DNA of 64,000 bases from an uncultured Oscillospiraceae bacterium (GTDB lineage: Bacteria > Bacillota > Clostridia > Oscillospirales > Ruminococcaceae), in contig CAJUSD010000010.1 of assembly GCA_910589145.1 (NCBI GenBank), forward strand, positions 22,944-86,943, in the 5' to 3' direction. Position numbers and translations under genes: made by a program. Numbering within the stretch: the first letter of the stretch is position 1; the number at the start of each line of letters is the position of its first letter. The notes beneath the pieces are model-generated. The model saw only the letters and a list, made by a program, of their open reading frames with translations. It was not told the origin of the DNA and made no database searches. This document shows positions 52,876-62,191 of the stretch, piece after piece.

Positions 52876-54570
52876 ATGTATACAATCGCAATCGTAGACG
52901 ATGAAAGTATTATCCGCCGGGGTTTGGCGCAAAGCATAGACTGGAACGATCTGGGTTATGAAGTAGTCGGAACAGCGTCCGACGGCGAAGAAGGACTTTC
53001 GCTGATGAAGGAAAAAAAGCCGGATATTGTAATCAGCGACATTCGTATGCCAGTTTTGGACGGATTGGAAATGGTGCGGCAGGCGCGAAAACAGCGGCTG
53101 CCCTGTAATTTTATACTCATGTCCGGTTATGAGGAATTCCGTTACGCCCAGTGTGCAGTTAATTTAAAAGTAGAGAAATACCTGTTAAAACCCATAGATA
53201 ATGAAGAACTGGTGCGGGTGGTCCGCCGCATCACGCGCCAGATAGAGGCAGAACGGAAGCTGGAACGCCAGATTTCAGAGAGCATGCCTTTACTGCGCCA
53301 TAATTTTGTAGCACGCCTTTTGACCGGCAGTATGACGGCAGAGGAGATAGAATCTGAACTGGGATTTTTAGATATAACTTTGAATGCTTTCCAGTATCTG
53401 GTGTTGGTGATAAAGGTGGATGATTATCGGAGTGAAGCCTACGCCTCCCACATCCAACAACAGGAACTGCTGAAATTTGGTATCCTGAATATTGTAAAAG
53501 AAGTATTCAGCGAAGAGCCTCAGCCGTCATTTTACCCGGAGACAGGAAGCGGAATCCCAAACTCTGTCCAATTTCACAGTGCAGGGGATGAAGGGATTCC
53601 CGGAAATAAGCTCCAGCAGGTTTTATTCCACGATACCGGCGGCGATGAGCTGGTAGTTATCGCAGGCTGCGGCGAAGGGGAAGAAGGAGCAGCCCTGCGC
53701 CGGATTTACCAGCTGTGCGAAGAACTGTCGCTGAAAATCGGGGACAGCCTTTCCACAACTGTTACCATTGGGATGGGGCGTTTTCGGAAAGGCTACCAGG
53801 GAATCGCCCGCTCTAATTCAGAGGCGGCTTCCGCCATTGAATACCGCCATATGGAAGGCAAAAACCGGATTATCTCCATCCAGGATATCCATCTTCCAGG
53901 CCGCCGGGACAGCATTTCCATTTCCGATCTGGAAAAAAAGGTGACTTCTTCCATTAAAATCGGACTGGTGGAGGAAACCAATAAATCTTTGGAGGCAATT
54001 CGTTCCCGGATTTTAGAGCAGGAATTTGTCACGCTGGAGAAAATGCGGCTGATTGGGATGGAGCTTTCCATTCTGCTGATTAAAGAAGCTGAAAACTGGG
54101 CCAATCAGGACAGCGACAAAAACCAGATAGAGGAATTCAACAGCCTTTCTTCCTCTGTCATGTCCAAGGAAACGCTGGACGATATTTTCCAGGTTGTTTT
54201 TACGCTGGTGGAAAAAATCGCGGCTGGCATCAACGCCCAGCGCATCAGCCAGCAGAAGGAGATTATTGACCAGGCCATCGCCTATATAGATGCCAATTAT
54301 GGCAGCGAAGACCTTTCCCTGCAAGACGTTGCCCAGAATGTACATATCAGCTCGTCCTATTTCAGCACCATTTTTAAGAAGGAAAAGAACATCAACTTTA
54401 CCGACTACCTCACCGAAACCCGCATGAAAAAATCTATGGAGCTTTTGCGCAACACCAATTTGAAGGCATACGAGATTGCCCGTATGGTGGGGTACAGCAA
54501 TCCCCAGTATTTCAGCCTCTGCTTTAAGAAGTATACCGGCTATTCGCCGTTACAGTTTAAAAATATCTGA
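52876..54570 (+). CDS. YesN-like response regulator with AraC DNA-binding domain
   Basis: This 564-residue protein has an N-terminal receiver domain (about 1-120) with IVDDE, phosphoacceptor Asp in VISDIRMPVLDG, FILMSGYEEF and YLLKPID. A 330-residue middle region contains a coiled coil and a GGDEF-like-fold stretch. The AraC-type HTH pair lies at about 465-564 (LQDVAQNVHISSSYFSTIFK, AYEIARMVGYSNPQYFSLCF). Such regulators usually pair with a membrane histidine kinase, which is absent next to it. AGGTAAAGGAGCTG precedes the ATG. Confidence 0.93.
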   Translation: MYTIAIVDDESIIRRGLAQSIDWNDLGYEVVGTASDGEEGLSLMKEKKPDIVISDIRMPVLDGLEMVRQARKQRLPCNFILMSGYEEFRYAQCAVNLKVEKYLLKPIDNEELVRVVRRITRQIEAERKLERQISESMPLLRHNFVARLLTGSMTAEEIESELGFLDITLNAFQYLVLVIKVDDYRSEAYASHIQQQELLKFGILNIVKEVFSEEPQPSFYPETGSGIPNSVQFHSAGDEGIPGNKLQQVLFHDTGGDELVVIAGCGEGEEGAALRRIYQLCEELSLKIGDSLSTTVTIGMGRFRKGYQGIARSNSEAASAIEYRHMEGKNRIISIQDIHLPGRRDSISISDLEKKVTSSIKIGLVEETNKSLEAIRSRILEQEFVTLEKMRLIGMELSILLIKEAENWANQDSDKNQIEEFNSLSSSVMSKETLDDIFQVVFTLVEKIAAGINAQRISQQKEIIDQAIAYIDANYGSEDLSLQDVAQNVHISSSYFSTIFKKEKNINFTDYLTETRMKKSMELLRNTNLKAYEIARMVGYSNPQYFSLCFKKYTGYSPLQFKNI

Positions 54571-54594
54571 CAATTCTACCAGGAGGAAAATATC

Positions 54595-55767
54595 ATGGAT
54601 ATAAAGGAACAAGCTTTGGCGCTGCATCGTGAAAAAAGGGGAAAACTGACCGTTACTCCCACTGTTGAAGTGAAAAATTCCGCTGACCTGGCCCTCGCCT
54701 ATACTCCCGGCGTGGCGGAGCCCTGCAAGGAAATCCACAAAGATAAGGATAAAGTTTACGAGTATACCCGCAAGTGGAACACTGTGGCGGTTGTCACTGA
54801 CGGCACCGCTGTTTTAGGGCTGGGGGATATTGGCCCAGAGGCAGGGCTTCCCGTTATGGAAGGGAAGGCTGTCCTGTTTAAGACCTTTGCAGATGTGGAT
54901 GCTTTTCCCATCTGCCTGGATACCAAAGACCCGGAGGAGATCATCAGGACAGTGAAGTATCTCCAACCGTCTTTCGGGGGGATCAACCTGGAGGATATCT
55001 CTGCGCCCCGGTGCTTTGAGATAGAGCGCAGGCTGAAAGAAGAAATGGATATTCCCGTTTTCCACGACGACCAGCATGGGACTGCTATTGTTGTTCTCGC
55101 CGGGGTTCTCAACGCTTTGAAGGTTGTAGGGAAAAAGCTGGATGAAATTCATGCTGTCATTAACGGGGCAGGTTCGGCGGGAATCTCTATTGCCAAGCTG
55201 CTGATGCAGAGCGGGTTGAAGAACCTTATCCTCTGCGATAAGGCAGGGGCGATTTATGAGGGGATGGAAAACCTGACCTCAGCCCAGGAGATGATGTCCA
55301 AAAGGACCAACCGCCAGATGAAAAAGGGCAGCCTGGCTGATGTGCTGCCGGGAGCTGACCTGTTTATCGGGGTTTCCGCTCCCAACCTGCTGACCGTTGA
55401 GATGGTAAAGACCATGAACCATGACGCGGTAGTCTTTGCCATGGCCAACCCCACCCCGGAGATTCTTCCCGACCAGGCAAAGGCGGGCGGGGCCAGGGTA
55501 ATCGGGACAGGCAGGTCGGATTTCCCCAACCAGGTCAACAATGTGCTGGTGTTCCCTGGAATATTCCGTGGGGCGCTGGACTGCCGCGCCTCTGACATCA
55601 ACGAGGAGATGAAGATAGCTGCCGCCCATGCCATCGCGGGGCTTATCTCCGATGAAGAGCTGAATGAGGAGTATGTTCTGCCCAAGGCGTTTGATCCCAG
55701 AGTGTCCGCGGCGGTTGCCAAGGCTGTGATGAAGGCGGCGAGGGATACAGGGGTCGCGAGGAATTAA
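54595..55767 (+). CDS. NAD(P)-dependent malic enzyme
   Basis: This 390-residue enzyme decarboxylates malate to pyruvate. Motifs: LAYTPGVAEPCKEIHKDKD, DGTAVLGLGDIGPEAGLPVM, HDDQHGTAIVVLAGVLNAL, INGAGSAGISIAKLL for the nucleotide fold, and FAMANPTPEI. Length fits the short prokaryotic NAD-malic enzyme. CCAGGAGG precedes the ATG. It follows the response regulator after 24 bases and may be controlled with it. Confidence 0.95.
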   Translation: MDIKEQALALHREKRGKLTVTPTVEVKNSADLALAYTPGVAEPCKEIHKDKDKVYEYTRKWNTVAVVTDGTAVLGLGDIGPEAGLPVMEGKAVLFKTFADVDAFPICLDTKDPEEIIRTVKYLQPSFGGINLEDISAPRCFEIERRLKEEMDIPVFHDDQHGTAIVVLAGVLNALKVVGKKLDEIHAVINGAGSAGISIAKLLMQSGLKNLILCDKAGAIYEGMENLTSAQEMMSKRTNRQMKKGSLADVLPGADLFIGVSAPNLLTVEMVKTMNHDAVVFAMANPTPEILPDQAKAGGARVIGTGRSDFPNQVNNVLVFPGIFRGALDCRASDINEEMKIAAAHAIAGLISDEELNEEYVLPKAFDPRVSAAVAKAVMKAARDTGVARN

Positions 55768-55783
55768 TATTTTTCAAAGGCAC

Positions 55784-55830
55784 GCGCAATTTGCCAGACG
55801 GTGTCTGACAAATTGCGCTGATTCCATTTT
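55784..55830 (+). terminator. hairpin after malic enzyme
   Basis: GCGCAATTTGCCAGAC (55784-55799) pairs with GTCTGACAAATTGCGC (55803-55818) with one C-A mismatch and a three-base loop. CATTTTT begins six bases later, so termination is likely but the spacing is not ideal. Confidence 0.55.
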
Positions 55831-56252
55831 TGCGGGCTTTTATCAACACCTGATTTGAATAAATGCAGCTGTTACAAAGTTACAGGTAGTGTGAGGAATG
55901 AGGAATGCTGAAATTGTGGAGCTTTGATAAAACTCTATTAGAAAATGTAAGACATTGATAAAACGTATGTCTGTTTGATGATTGACTTTATAAATCTATT
56001 TTGTCCTATGGGATGCATGCCAAAATTTAGAGGAAAAATAAGAGAAATGCTCCCAAAAATGTTGGAAGATGATAAGGGCAACAATTAAAATATGACACAC
56101 AGTTGGCAGATTATTTGTGGTAATATAATGTTGTCAAATAGGGACATCGGGTTTAAAGCGGAAAAGAGCTGTACACAAAGTAAAGAAAGGAAGCCTTTAT
56201 ACGTTTAACATTTTGAAACTGTTAAACAGGAAAAGGCTGCGGTCAAAGAAAG
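55831..56252. other. intergenic region with possible remnant and promoter
   Basis: AT-rich and without a clear gene. A 36-codon frame at 55978-56088 (MIDFINLFCPMGCMPKFRG and on) lacks a ribosome site and may be the tail of a lost gene. TATAAT at 56124-56129 and a GTTTAACA / TGTTAAAC inverted repeat (56203-56210 and 56220-56227) lie before the next gene and may be its promoter and operator. Confidence 0.4.
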
Positions 56253-57332
56253 ATGAAAAAAATTTTAGAAAATCAGGTACCCTTTCCGGTGGGCGCGGAA
56301 TCGGACAATTTCACTGCGGCGCTTGCGTCTGCGCTGGTCATTGCCCGCGGATATACGGAACAAACACCATATTGGTGTACGACAAACCGCTGCTATTGTA
56401 TCCATTGCAGCCCCTGCGGAGATCGTCCGCTGGAAAATCACCAGTCGTCCATCTACCACTGCCTTTTGACAGCCTCCACACTGGCCTTTGGCTTTGATTA
56501 TCCCTCGGATGACTCTGTGGAGCCCCACTCCCTGCCGGGATTTTCCAGCGGCTGGCGCTGGGATGAAGGTTTTGTCAATGCTCTGGCACGATTTGCAGGA
56601 TTTTCCTATTGTCGCTTTGACGGGACAAGGGTACAGGATGAAGTGCTTTCCATCATGAAAAGCTCCCTGGATGCCGGTTTCCCCACCCTGCTGCGGTTAG
56701 AAAACGAAATGGAATGGATTCTTGCAGTAGGCTATGATGAAGACACAGTATATGGCTTGGATTCAAAGCTCCAACCCCTGCCCGATGGCTGGTATTCCAC
56801 GCTGCGCGACGCCATTGTCATCACCGGCAACACTGCGCCTGATATGTCCTGCAAGGAACTACTGGAACGCATTGTATCTGCCCTGTCCTATGAGGAGCAT
56901 ACAGCGCTTGAAAGTGTGATTATGAATGTGCTTGACCATGTGACGCCGGAAAACGCCATGGATACCGCCTGTATGATATGCGGCATCAACGGTATACTGA
57001 TTGAAGCAAGATGGCACGCCGGGGAAGCATTCGCCGGAGCCGAAAACCTGCTGTGCAATATCTGCACCAATCAAGAAATACACAACCGGCTGGGCGAAAT
57101 CTTTTCGGCAAGGTATACCAGGGAAGGAAATGATGAAACCCATGGGATTGGCTGGAAGATATGGGACGCCATCGGCGTGGGGCCAAAGACAGGATATTCT
57201 GTCACCCGGCAGTCCGCGGATTTGATTTTACAAAAGGAGACACAGGAAAGGCTGAAACGCCTGTTTGCAAAAGTGTTTGAAAATGACCGCGCTGTATGTG
57301 CCGAAATCAGGGCCTGCCTTGAACAGTTATAA
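56253..57332 (+). CDS. unknown protein, possibly C39/BtrH-like fold
   Basis: This 359-residue protein has a Cys/His-rich segment (about 40-70, CTTNRCYCIHCSPCGDRP) and LENEMEWILAVGYDEDTVYG, which resembles the His-containing strand of papain-like C39 or BtrH N-terminal domains. The C-terminal half is helical without a familiar motif. There is no signal peptide. I do not recognise the family and assign no function. It starts the accessory array of 56-64 kb. An alternative start at 56213 is in another frame and is a shadow. Confidence 0.7.
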   Translation: MKKILENQVPFPVGAESDNFTAALASALVIARGYTEQTPYWCTTNRCYCIHCSPCGDRPLENHQSSIYHCLLTASTLAFGFDYPSDDSVEPHSLPGFSSGWRWDEGFVNALARFAGFSYCRFDGTRVQDEVLSIMKSSLDAGFPTLLRLENEMEWILAVGYDEDTVYGLDSKLQPLPDGWYSTLRDAIVITGNTAPDMSCKELLERIVSALSYEEHTALESVIMNVLDHVTPENAMDTACMICGINGILIEARWHAGEAFAGAENLLCNICTNQEIHNRLGEIFSARYTREGNDETHGIGWKIWDAIGVGPKTGYSVTRQSADLILQKETQERLKRLFAKVFENDRAVCAEIRACLEQL

Positions 57333-57362
57333 GATATCAAATGAAGGAAAGGTTATAAAACA

Positions 57363-58004
57363 ATGGTTCCCATTGAAAGCTATAAGGCGAATCCCTGTAA
57401 AATGCTTTCTATCCCATATTGGAAGGCGAAAAGCATATCCATTCCCCCTAACATGAAAATCGTTCATGACAGCGAATTTGACAGTGGATTACTCGATAAA
57501 TACCTTGATAAGAAGTATTTTAGGCTGAAACACAATCTGCAAGGGATTCCAGATACAAATATTCCTGAGATTGGATTTGAAGTAATTCCACAGGACAAAA
57601 CAGATGAACTGGCAGATATGATAAACCGCTCCTATACCCATTCTGAAATTCATGTGACTGCGGAATACATCAAGGACTTGACCGCAACACCTGTTTATTG
57701 CCCAAAGTTATGGATAAGCGCTGTTTTAGAGGGGAAGATAGTAGGTTTCATTCTATGTGACTTTGATAGGGAAACCGGCGAAGCGGTCATTGAGTGGCTT
57801 CAGGTGCTTCCCGAATACCGGGGCAGGGGGATCGCCTCTGCCCTGACCTGTAAGGCTTTGAAAGTTATGAGCGGGTTCGCGGATTTCGCGACAGTTTCCG
57901 GGGAGTGCGATAATATTACAAACCCCGAAAAGGTTTACAGGCGCTGTGGATTTCAGAGGAATGATGTCTGGCATATTCTCAAATTTGAAGGAGCGAAGAC
58001 ATGA
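57363..58004 (+). CDS. GNAT-family N-acetyltransferase
   Basis: This 213-residue protein has a C-terminal acetyltransferase domain with the acetyl-CoA loop VLPEYRGRGIASALTCKALK (about 145-165) and a final YRRCGFQRNDVW strand. The N-terminal 80 residues are less familiar. GGAAAGG precedes the ATG. It overlaps the next gene by four bases. Substrate unknown. Confidence 0.9.
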   Translation: MVPIESYKANPCKMLSIPYWKAKSISIPPNMKIVHDSEFDSGLLDKYLDKKYFRLKHNLQGIPDTNIPEIGFEVIPQDKTDELADMINRSYTHSEIHVTAEYIKDLTATPVYCPKLWISAVLEGKIVGFILCDFDRETGEAVIEWLQVLPEYRGRGIASALTCKALKVMSGFADFATVSGECDNITNPEKVYRRCGFQRNDVWHILKFEGAKT

Positions 58005-58867
58005 AAATCTTAATATTAGGCGGCACCCGTTTTTTTGGAAAATACACAGTAGAGGACCTTCTGTCCAAAGGCCATGACGTTACGATTGCCACAAGGGGAA
58101 AAGCCTATGATGGATATGGTGACCATGTAAAGCGGATAATTGTTGAAAGGACAAATGAAGAAAGCATGAAAACCGCTTTGGGAGGGAGACATTACGACGT
58201 TATAATTGATAAAATAGCCTACTGTTCCAACGATATCCGGTATGTCATGGAAAACGTCGGTTTTGATAAGTATATTTATATGTCGAGTACATCGGTATAT
58301 GACCCGAAACATATCAATACGGTGGAAACTGACTTTGACGGGACGTCAAAGGATTTTATCTGGTGCGATAGAAAGTCCTTTCCCTATGAGCAGATCAAGA
58401 GACAGGCGGAATATGCTTTATGGCAAAAATACGCTGATAAAAACTGGATTGCGGTAAGGTATCCTTTTGCCATTGGTCCAGATGATTATACAAAGAGGCT
58501 GCTCTTTTATGTGGAACACACGATGAAGTCCATTCCCATGAATATTGACAATTTAGACGCCCAAATGGGTTTTATACGCTCTGATGAAGCCGGAACATTT
58601 ATCTCCTCTTTGACCGACAAGGACGTTAAAGGAGCGATTAACGGAAGCGCCAGGGGTACAATTTCCGTCAAAGAAGTGATTGACTATGTTGAACAGAAAA
58701 CCGGGACAAAGGCGGTCATTGACAGGGAAGGCGATACAGCCCCCTATAACGGGGAACCGGAATACAGCATCAATACGGAAAGGGCGGAATCGCTGGGATT
58801 CCGGTTTTCCGTGCTTCACGATTGGATATATGGACTGTTGGATTATTATATTCAGTCTGTAGATTAA
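58001..58867 (+). CDS. NAD-dependent epimerase/dehydratase-like (extended SDR) protein
   Basis: This 288-residue Rossmann protein starts MKILILGGTRFFGKYTVEDL with the GxxxxG NAD-binding loop. It has YMSSTSVYDP and YEQIKRQAEYALW, where a YxxxK catalytic pair is expected (here Y-E-Q-I-K). Family members act on nucleotide sugars or are regulatory, RNA-binding relatives. It is translationally coupled with the GNAT gene upstream. Confidence 0.88.
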   Translation: MKILILGGTRFFGKYTVEDLLSKGHDVTIATRGKAYDGYGDHVKRIIVERTNEESMKTALGGRHYDVIIDKIAYCSNDIRYVMENVGFDKYIYMSSTSVYDPKHINTVETDFDGTSKDFIWCDRKSFPYEQIKRQAEYALWQKYADKNWIAVRYPFAIGPDDYTKRLLFYVEHTMKSIPMNIDNLDAQMGFIRSDEAGTFISSLTDKDVKGAINGSARGTISVKEVIDYVEQKTGTKAVIDREGDTAPYNGEPEYSINTERAESLGFRFSVLHDWIYGLLDYYIQSVD

Positions 58868-58885
58868 AAGCGGATGAAAGAAGTC

Positions 58886-58924
58886 CAAATGCAGTTGCTG
58901 TCATAGATGCAGCAGCTGCATTTG
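58886..58924. terminator. 15-bp stem-loop after the epimerase gene
   Basis: CAAATGCAGTTGCTG (58886-58900) pairs with CAGCAGCTGCATTTG (58910-58924), with one G-T wobble and a nine-base loop. No U-run follows. It may be a transcript 3' end stabiliser or a weak terminator. The remaining gap to 59109 holds nothing obvious. Confidence 0.45.
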
Positions 58925-59109
58925 AATTTCCGGCAAAAGCGGCTGTTGAGCCGGAGCGGTTCCCTCAATTTTTCGTTGATTGTTTTTGTGGGAAAACTAT
59001 GATATGATACAAAAGGGAATACTGTCTATCAAATTTATTTGAAGATAAATACCCCGGCGTTCCAAAGTATCATAAGATTGTTGCAAAAAAGGGACAGAAA
59101 GGAAAAATT

Positions 59110-59646
59110 ATGGCTGAATTTTGGGATGTTTTGGACAAAAATGGAAACAAAACAGGCAGACTGCAAAAAAGGGGCTGGATGGAAAGCGGCAATTATCATC
59201 TTGTCGTTTTTGTTTGGATTATAAATGAAAAAGGAGATTTTCTTATATCAAAAAGGGTCCCTGATATTAGGTGGCCAAACAAATGGGCGTGTACAGCAGG
59301 TAGTGTTGTTGCTGGTGATGACAGCATAACAACTGCGCTTAAAGAAGTAAGAGAAGAACTTGGTCTCATACTTGCGCCTGAAAATGGAAAAATATACAAA
59401 CAATATAGAAATGACATTACCGAGGACTGCGGAGAATTTATTGATGTGTGGATTTTCCGGCAGGAGGTTGATATTCATTCGGTTGTTTTTCAACCCGGTG
59501 AAACCTGTGATGTAATGTGGGCAAGTGCGGAAAAAATACGGCAGTTAGTGGAGCAGGATATGTTTATTCCTGTCCGGGAAGGATGCCCATATCTTGAGGA
59601 TTTGCTTCGGGTTTACAATGAGGAAGGCTTTTCAATTATAAAGTAA
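59110..59646 (+). CDS. NUDIX hydrolase-like protein
   Basis: This 178-residue protein has a NUDIX fold with the box GSVVAGDDSITTALKEVREE then LGL. Two box positions differ from the consensus GX5EX7REUXEEXGU: Asp for the first Glu and Lys for Arg. Metal-binding Glu residues in REEL remain. The N-terminal EFWDVLDKNGNKTG also occurs in isopentenyl-diphosphate isomerase-type NUDIX proteins. Substrate unknown. Confidence 0.9.
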   Translation: MAEFWDVLDKNGNKTGRLQKRGWMESGNYHLVVFVWIINEKGDFLISKRVPDIRWPNKWACTAGSVVAGDDSITTALKEVREELGLILAPENGKIYKQYRNDITEDCGEFIDVWIFRQEVDIHSVVFQPGETCDVMWASAEKIRQLVEQDMFIPVREGCPYLEDLLRVYNEEGFSIIK

Positions 59647-59672
59647 ATTGCAGTTCGGAAGGACAGAATATT

Positions 59673-59858
59673 ATGAAAAAAATTATTTTAGGCGGTTTTC
59701 TGTTTGCCGGAGGGGCAATTATGTTTTCGGTTGGAACACTGGGAATTGCCGATATAAACGTTGCCGTGTATATGATGAAAGCGCCCCAGTATCTTGGGAT
59801 TGCCGCTATGATTGCAGGGATTGCTTTGGGGTTACTTGGGCTAAAGGATGAAAAATAG
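59673..59858 (+). CDS. small two-helix membrane protein
   Basis: This 61-residue protein consists of two hydrophobic glycine-rich helices (about 3-25 and 38-57) with a charged tail LKDEK. CGGAAGGACAG lies upstream of the ATG. It lies 26 bases after the NUDIX gene. No family recognised. Confidence 0.7.
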   Translation: MKKIILGGFLFAGGAIMFSVGTLGIADINVAVYMMKAPQYLGIAAMIAGIALGLLGLKDEK

Positions 59859-59894
59859 GAATGGGCTGTCTGCAAAGCAAAGAGGAGAAAACAC

Positions 59895-60359
59895 ATGAAC
59901 ATAACACCAATGAAAACCACAGATACCGCCATATTACAGCTTTTTTCAGAACACGATGACTTCATGCTGGACTATCTGGGGGACGCAAAAAAGTATTATA
60001 CCCGATACAGTGAAAAGGAAAAGCTGGAAAGGGTATGGGCGATATATGAGGACGGCGTTCCGGTGGGGTGCATCGCTTACCGGACAAAGGCGGACGGGGT
60101 AGGCGAAGTAAAGCGGATGTATGTCAGAAAGGAATACAGGGGAAAAGGATTTTCAAAGGAGCTGCTGAAAACAGTTGAGGGTTACGCAAAGGAGCAGGGC
60201 TGTCATACTCTTTTTTTGGATACAAGGATTACCCTTGAACCTGCTGTTTCTATCTATCGTTCCTTTGGATTTTGTATTGCTTTTCAGCAGGGACTGTATA
60301 TCCAGATGGAAAAGAAGATTGAGGAAAACGGAGGACAATATGAGTTCTTTAAAACTTAA
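59895..60359 (+). CDS. GNAT-family N-acetyltransferase
   Basis: This 154-residue enzyme has the GNAT core GEVKRMYVRKEYRGKGFSKE (about 73-92) with RxxGKG acetyl-CoA loop, TLFLDTRITLEPAVSIYRSF and the final FCIAFQQGLYIQMEK. AGAGGAGAAAA precedes the ATG. It overlaps the next gene by 20 bases. Substrate unknown. Confidence 0.92.
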   Translation: MNITPMKTTDTAILQLFSEHDDFMLDYLGDAKKYYTRYSEKEKLERVWAIYEDGVPVGCIAYRTKADGVGEVKRMYVRKEYRGKGFSKELLKTVEGYAKEQGCHTLFLDTRITLEPAVSIYRSFGFCIAFQQGLYIQMEKKIEENGGQYEFFKT

Positions 60360-60918
60360 AACTGACAGACTGATACTGAGAAATTTTGAACCGTCCGATT
60401 CAGATATGGAAGCCCTGTATCTGCTCTTGAAGGATAAAGAGGTAAATACCTTTTTACCTTGGTTCCCTGTAAAGGATATGGAGGAAACCAAAGCATTTTA
60501 TGAGAAGCATTTTAAGAACAAAGAATATTCCTTTGCGGTTTGTTTCAAAGAAGATAATATCCCCATTGGCTATATAAAGGCGGCAATGGACGACAGCCAT
60601 GATTTTGGCTATGCGCTCCGCAAAGAGTTTTGGCACAGGGGAATCACCGCCGAAGCAGGCTTGGCCCTTGTCCAGCAGCTGAAAAAGGACGGTATTCCCT
60701 ACATTACGGCAACACATGATAAAAATAACCCAAGAAGCGGCAATGTTATGAGGCGGATAGGCATGAAATACTGTTATTCCTATGAAGAACAATGGCAGCC
60801 CAAGGATTTTTTGGTGACGTTCAGGATGTATCAGTTAAATTTTGACGGGCAGCAGGACAGGGTGTATCAAAAATACTGGAATCTTTATCAAACGCACTAC
60901 ATTGAAAACAATCTGTAA
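60340..60918 (+). CDS. RimJ/RimL-type GNAT acetyltransferase
   Basis: This 192-residue protein begins LKTDRLILRNFEPSDSD, typical of the RimJ/RimL acetyltransferases, and has YALRKEFWHRGITAEAGLAL as acetyl-CoA site and NVMRRIGMKYCYS. The start at 60340 (GAGGACAAT) is preferred over a longer frame into the preceding gene. The substrate may be a protein N-terminus or a small molecule. Confidence 0.92.
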   Translation: MSSLKLKTDRLILRNFEPSDSDMEALYLLLKDKEVNTFLPWFPVKDMEETKAFYEKHFKNKEYSFAVCFKEDNIPIGYIKAAMDDSHDFGYALRKEFWHRGITAEAGLALVQQLKKDGIPYITATHDKNNPRSGNVMRRIGMKYCYSYEEQWQPKDFLVTFRMYQLNFDGQQDRVYQKYWNLYQTHYIENNL

Positions 60919-60966
60919 ATAACTGTTTGCCTTGTTGACAGGTCAAGAGGGTGAAAGGACAGCAAG

Positions 60967-61620
60967 ATGCTACATTTCTTTGTAAGGCTTCTGCGCATTG
61001 CGATAAGCTATATGGTCATTACGACCCTTGTAAATGTGCTGTTGATGGGTGCGCCGCGCTTGCGCTTTTCTCCGGCGTGTAAAGCCAGCAGATTTGTAAT
61101 TGAAAAACCAAACAGGATTGATTTTCAAAAGGGGAACGAGTGCTCTGCCTTTTCCTCGGCATATGTTTTCCGGCATTGGGGCAACGGGAAAAACGGAAGC
61201 GATTTATATAAGGAGATATCCGGCAAGCTTCGGGACGGATGCGTCTATCCAAAGGGAATATCAAGGCTGTTTCAGAGACATGGATTTTCTGCAAAATATT
61301 GCACCGGGAATTTAAACGCGCTGAAAAACGAGGTTAGCAAAGGGAATCCTGTCATTGTGATGATACGGACCTATGCGGGGAAGCGCTGGCTGCATTTTGT
61401 GCCGGTTGTCGGATATGACGAACAGTTTATTTTTATTGCGGATTCCCTGGAAAAACTGGCGAACTGCGGCGAACCGTTTTATAACCGGAGGATACCAACA
61501 AAAGAATTTAAAAAGATGTGGAATACAAGCATGTTAAAAATGCCGCTTTACAGAAATACTTACTTTGTAATATGCCAAAGAGAAAGGAATACCGAATGGG
61601 TAAAGAACTTTCGGAAATGA
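60967..61620 (+). CDS. C39-like cysteine peptidase domain protein with N-terminal membrane segment
   Basis: This 217-residue protein has an N-terminal hydrophobic helix (about 8-28) and a papain-like domain: catalytic-type Cys in GNECSAFSSAYVFRHWG (about 59), PVIVMIR and KRWLHFVPVVGYDEQFIFIA with His (about 143), then an acidic IADS. The pattern fits C39_2 peptidases. The target is unknown. The end overlaps the GrpB-like gene by 25 bases. Confidence 0.75.
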   Translation: MLHFFVRLLRIAISYMVITTLVNVLLMGAPRLRFSPACKASRFVIEKPNRIDFQKGNECSAFSSAYVFRHWGNGKNGSDLYKEISGKLRDGCVYPKGISRLFQRHGFSAKYCTGNLNALKNEVSKGNPVIVMIRTYAGKRWLHFVPVVGYDEQFIFIADSLEKLANCGEPFYNRRIPTKEFKKMWNTSMLKMPLYRNTYFVICQRERNTEWVKNFRK

Positions 61621-62162
61621 CCCTGGAAGAATTGTGGAGATTATTCCCCATACAATTAACAGAACAAAATCCAAGCTGGGCTGACTTTTACCATGAAATA
61701 TATCCCGCTTTGGCGGAAGCTCTTGGCGGATGTACCAATGTGCGTATCAGCCATATTGGCAGTACAGCGATAAAGGGGATATGGGCAAAGCCGATTATTG
61801 ATATACTGGTGGAGATTGGACAGGGCGAAAACATAAAGAAAGCAGCCGCATTGATAGAACAAACTGGTTTTGTCTGCATGAACAGAAAAAAAGACAGGAT
61901 CTCCTTCAACAGGGGGTATACCAAAGACGGATTTGCGGACAGGGTGTACCATCTGCATCTCCGCTTTTGGGGAGACAACGACGAGCTGTATTTCAGGGAC
62001 TATTTAAATGAGTTTCCCGCAGCAGCTAAGGAATACGAGAGCTTAAAGCTGGGTTTGTGGAAGCGGTACGAATTTGACCGCGACGGCTACACGGCTGCCA
62101 AGGCTGAATTTGTTGTACATTATACCCAAAAGGCAAAAGAGAGATATGGGGACAGATATTGA
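61596..62162 (+). CDS. GrpB/UPF0157-family nucleotidyltransferase-like protein
   Basis: This 188-residue protein has the family core HIGSTAIKGIWAKPIIDILV (the GS..xKPIID motif of GrpB proteins) and VYHLHLRFWGDNDELYFRDY. The family has a nucleotidyltransferase-like fold, with function not established. The start at 61596 (AGAAAGGAAT) is preferred to an earlier in-frame start inside the peptidase gene. Confidence 0.88.
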   Translation: MGKELSEMTLEELWRLFPIQLTEQNPSWADFYHEIYPALAEALGGCTNVRISHIGSTAIKGIWAKPIIDILVEIGQGENIKKAAALIEQTGFVCMNRKKDRISFNRGYTKDGFADRVYHLHLRFWGDNDELYFRDYLNEFPAAAKEYESLKLGLWKRYEFDRDGYTAAKAEFVVHYTQKAKERYGDRY

Positions 62163-62191
62163 CGGTGGATTGGGAGTTTTGATTATGCAAA

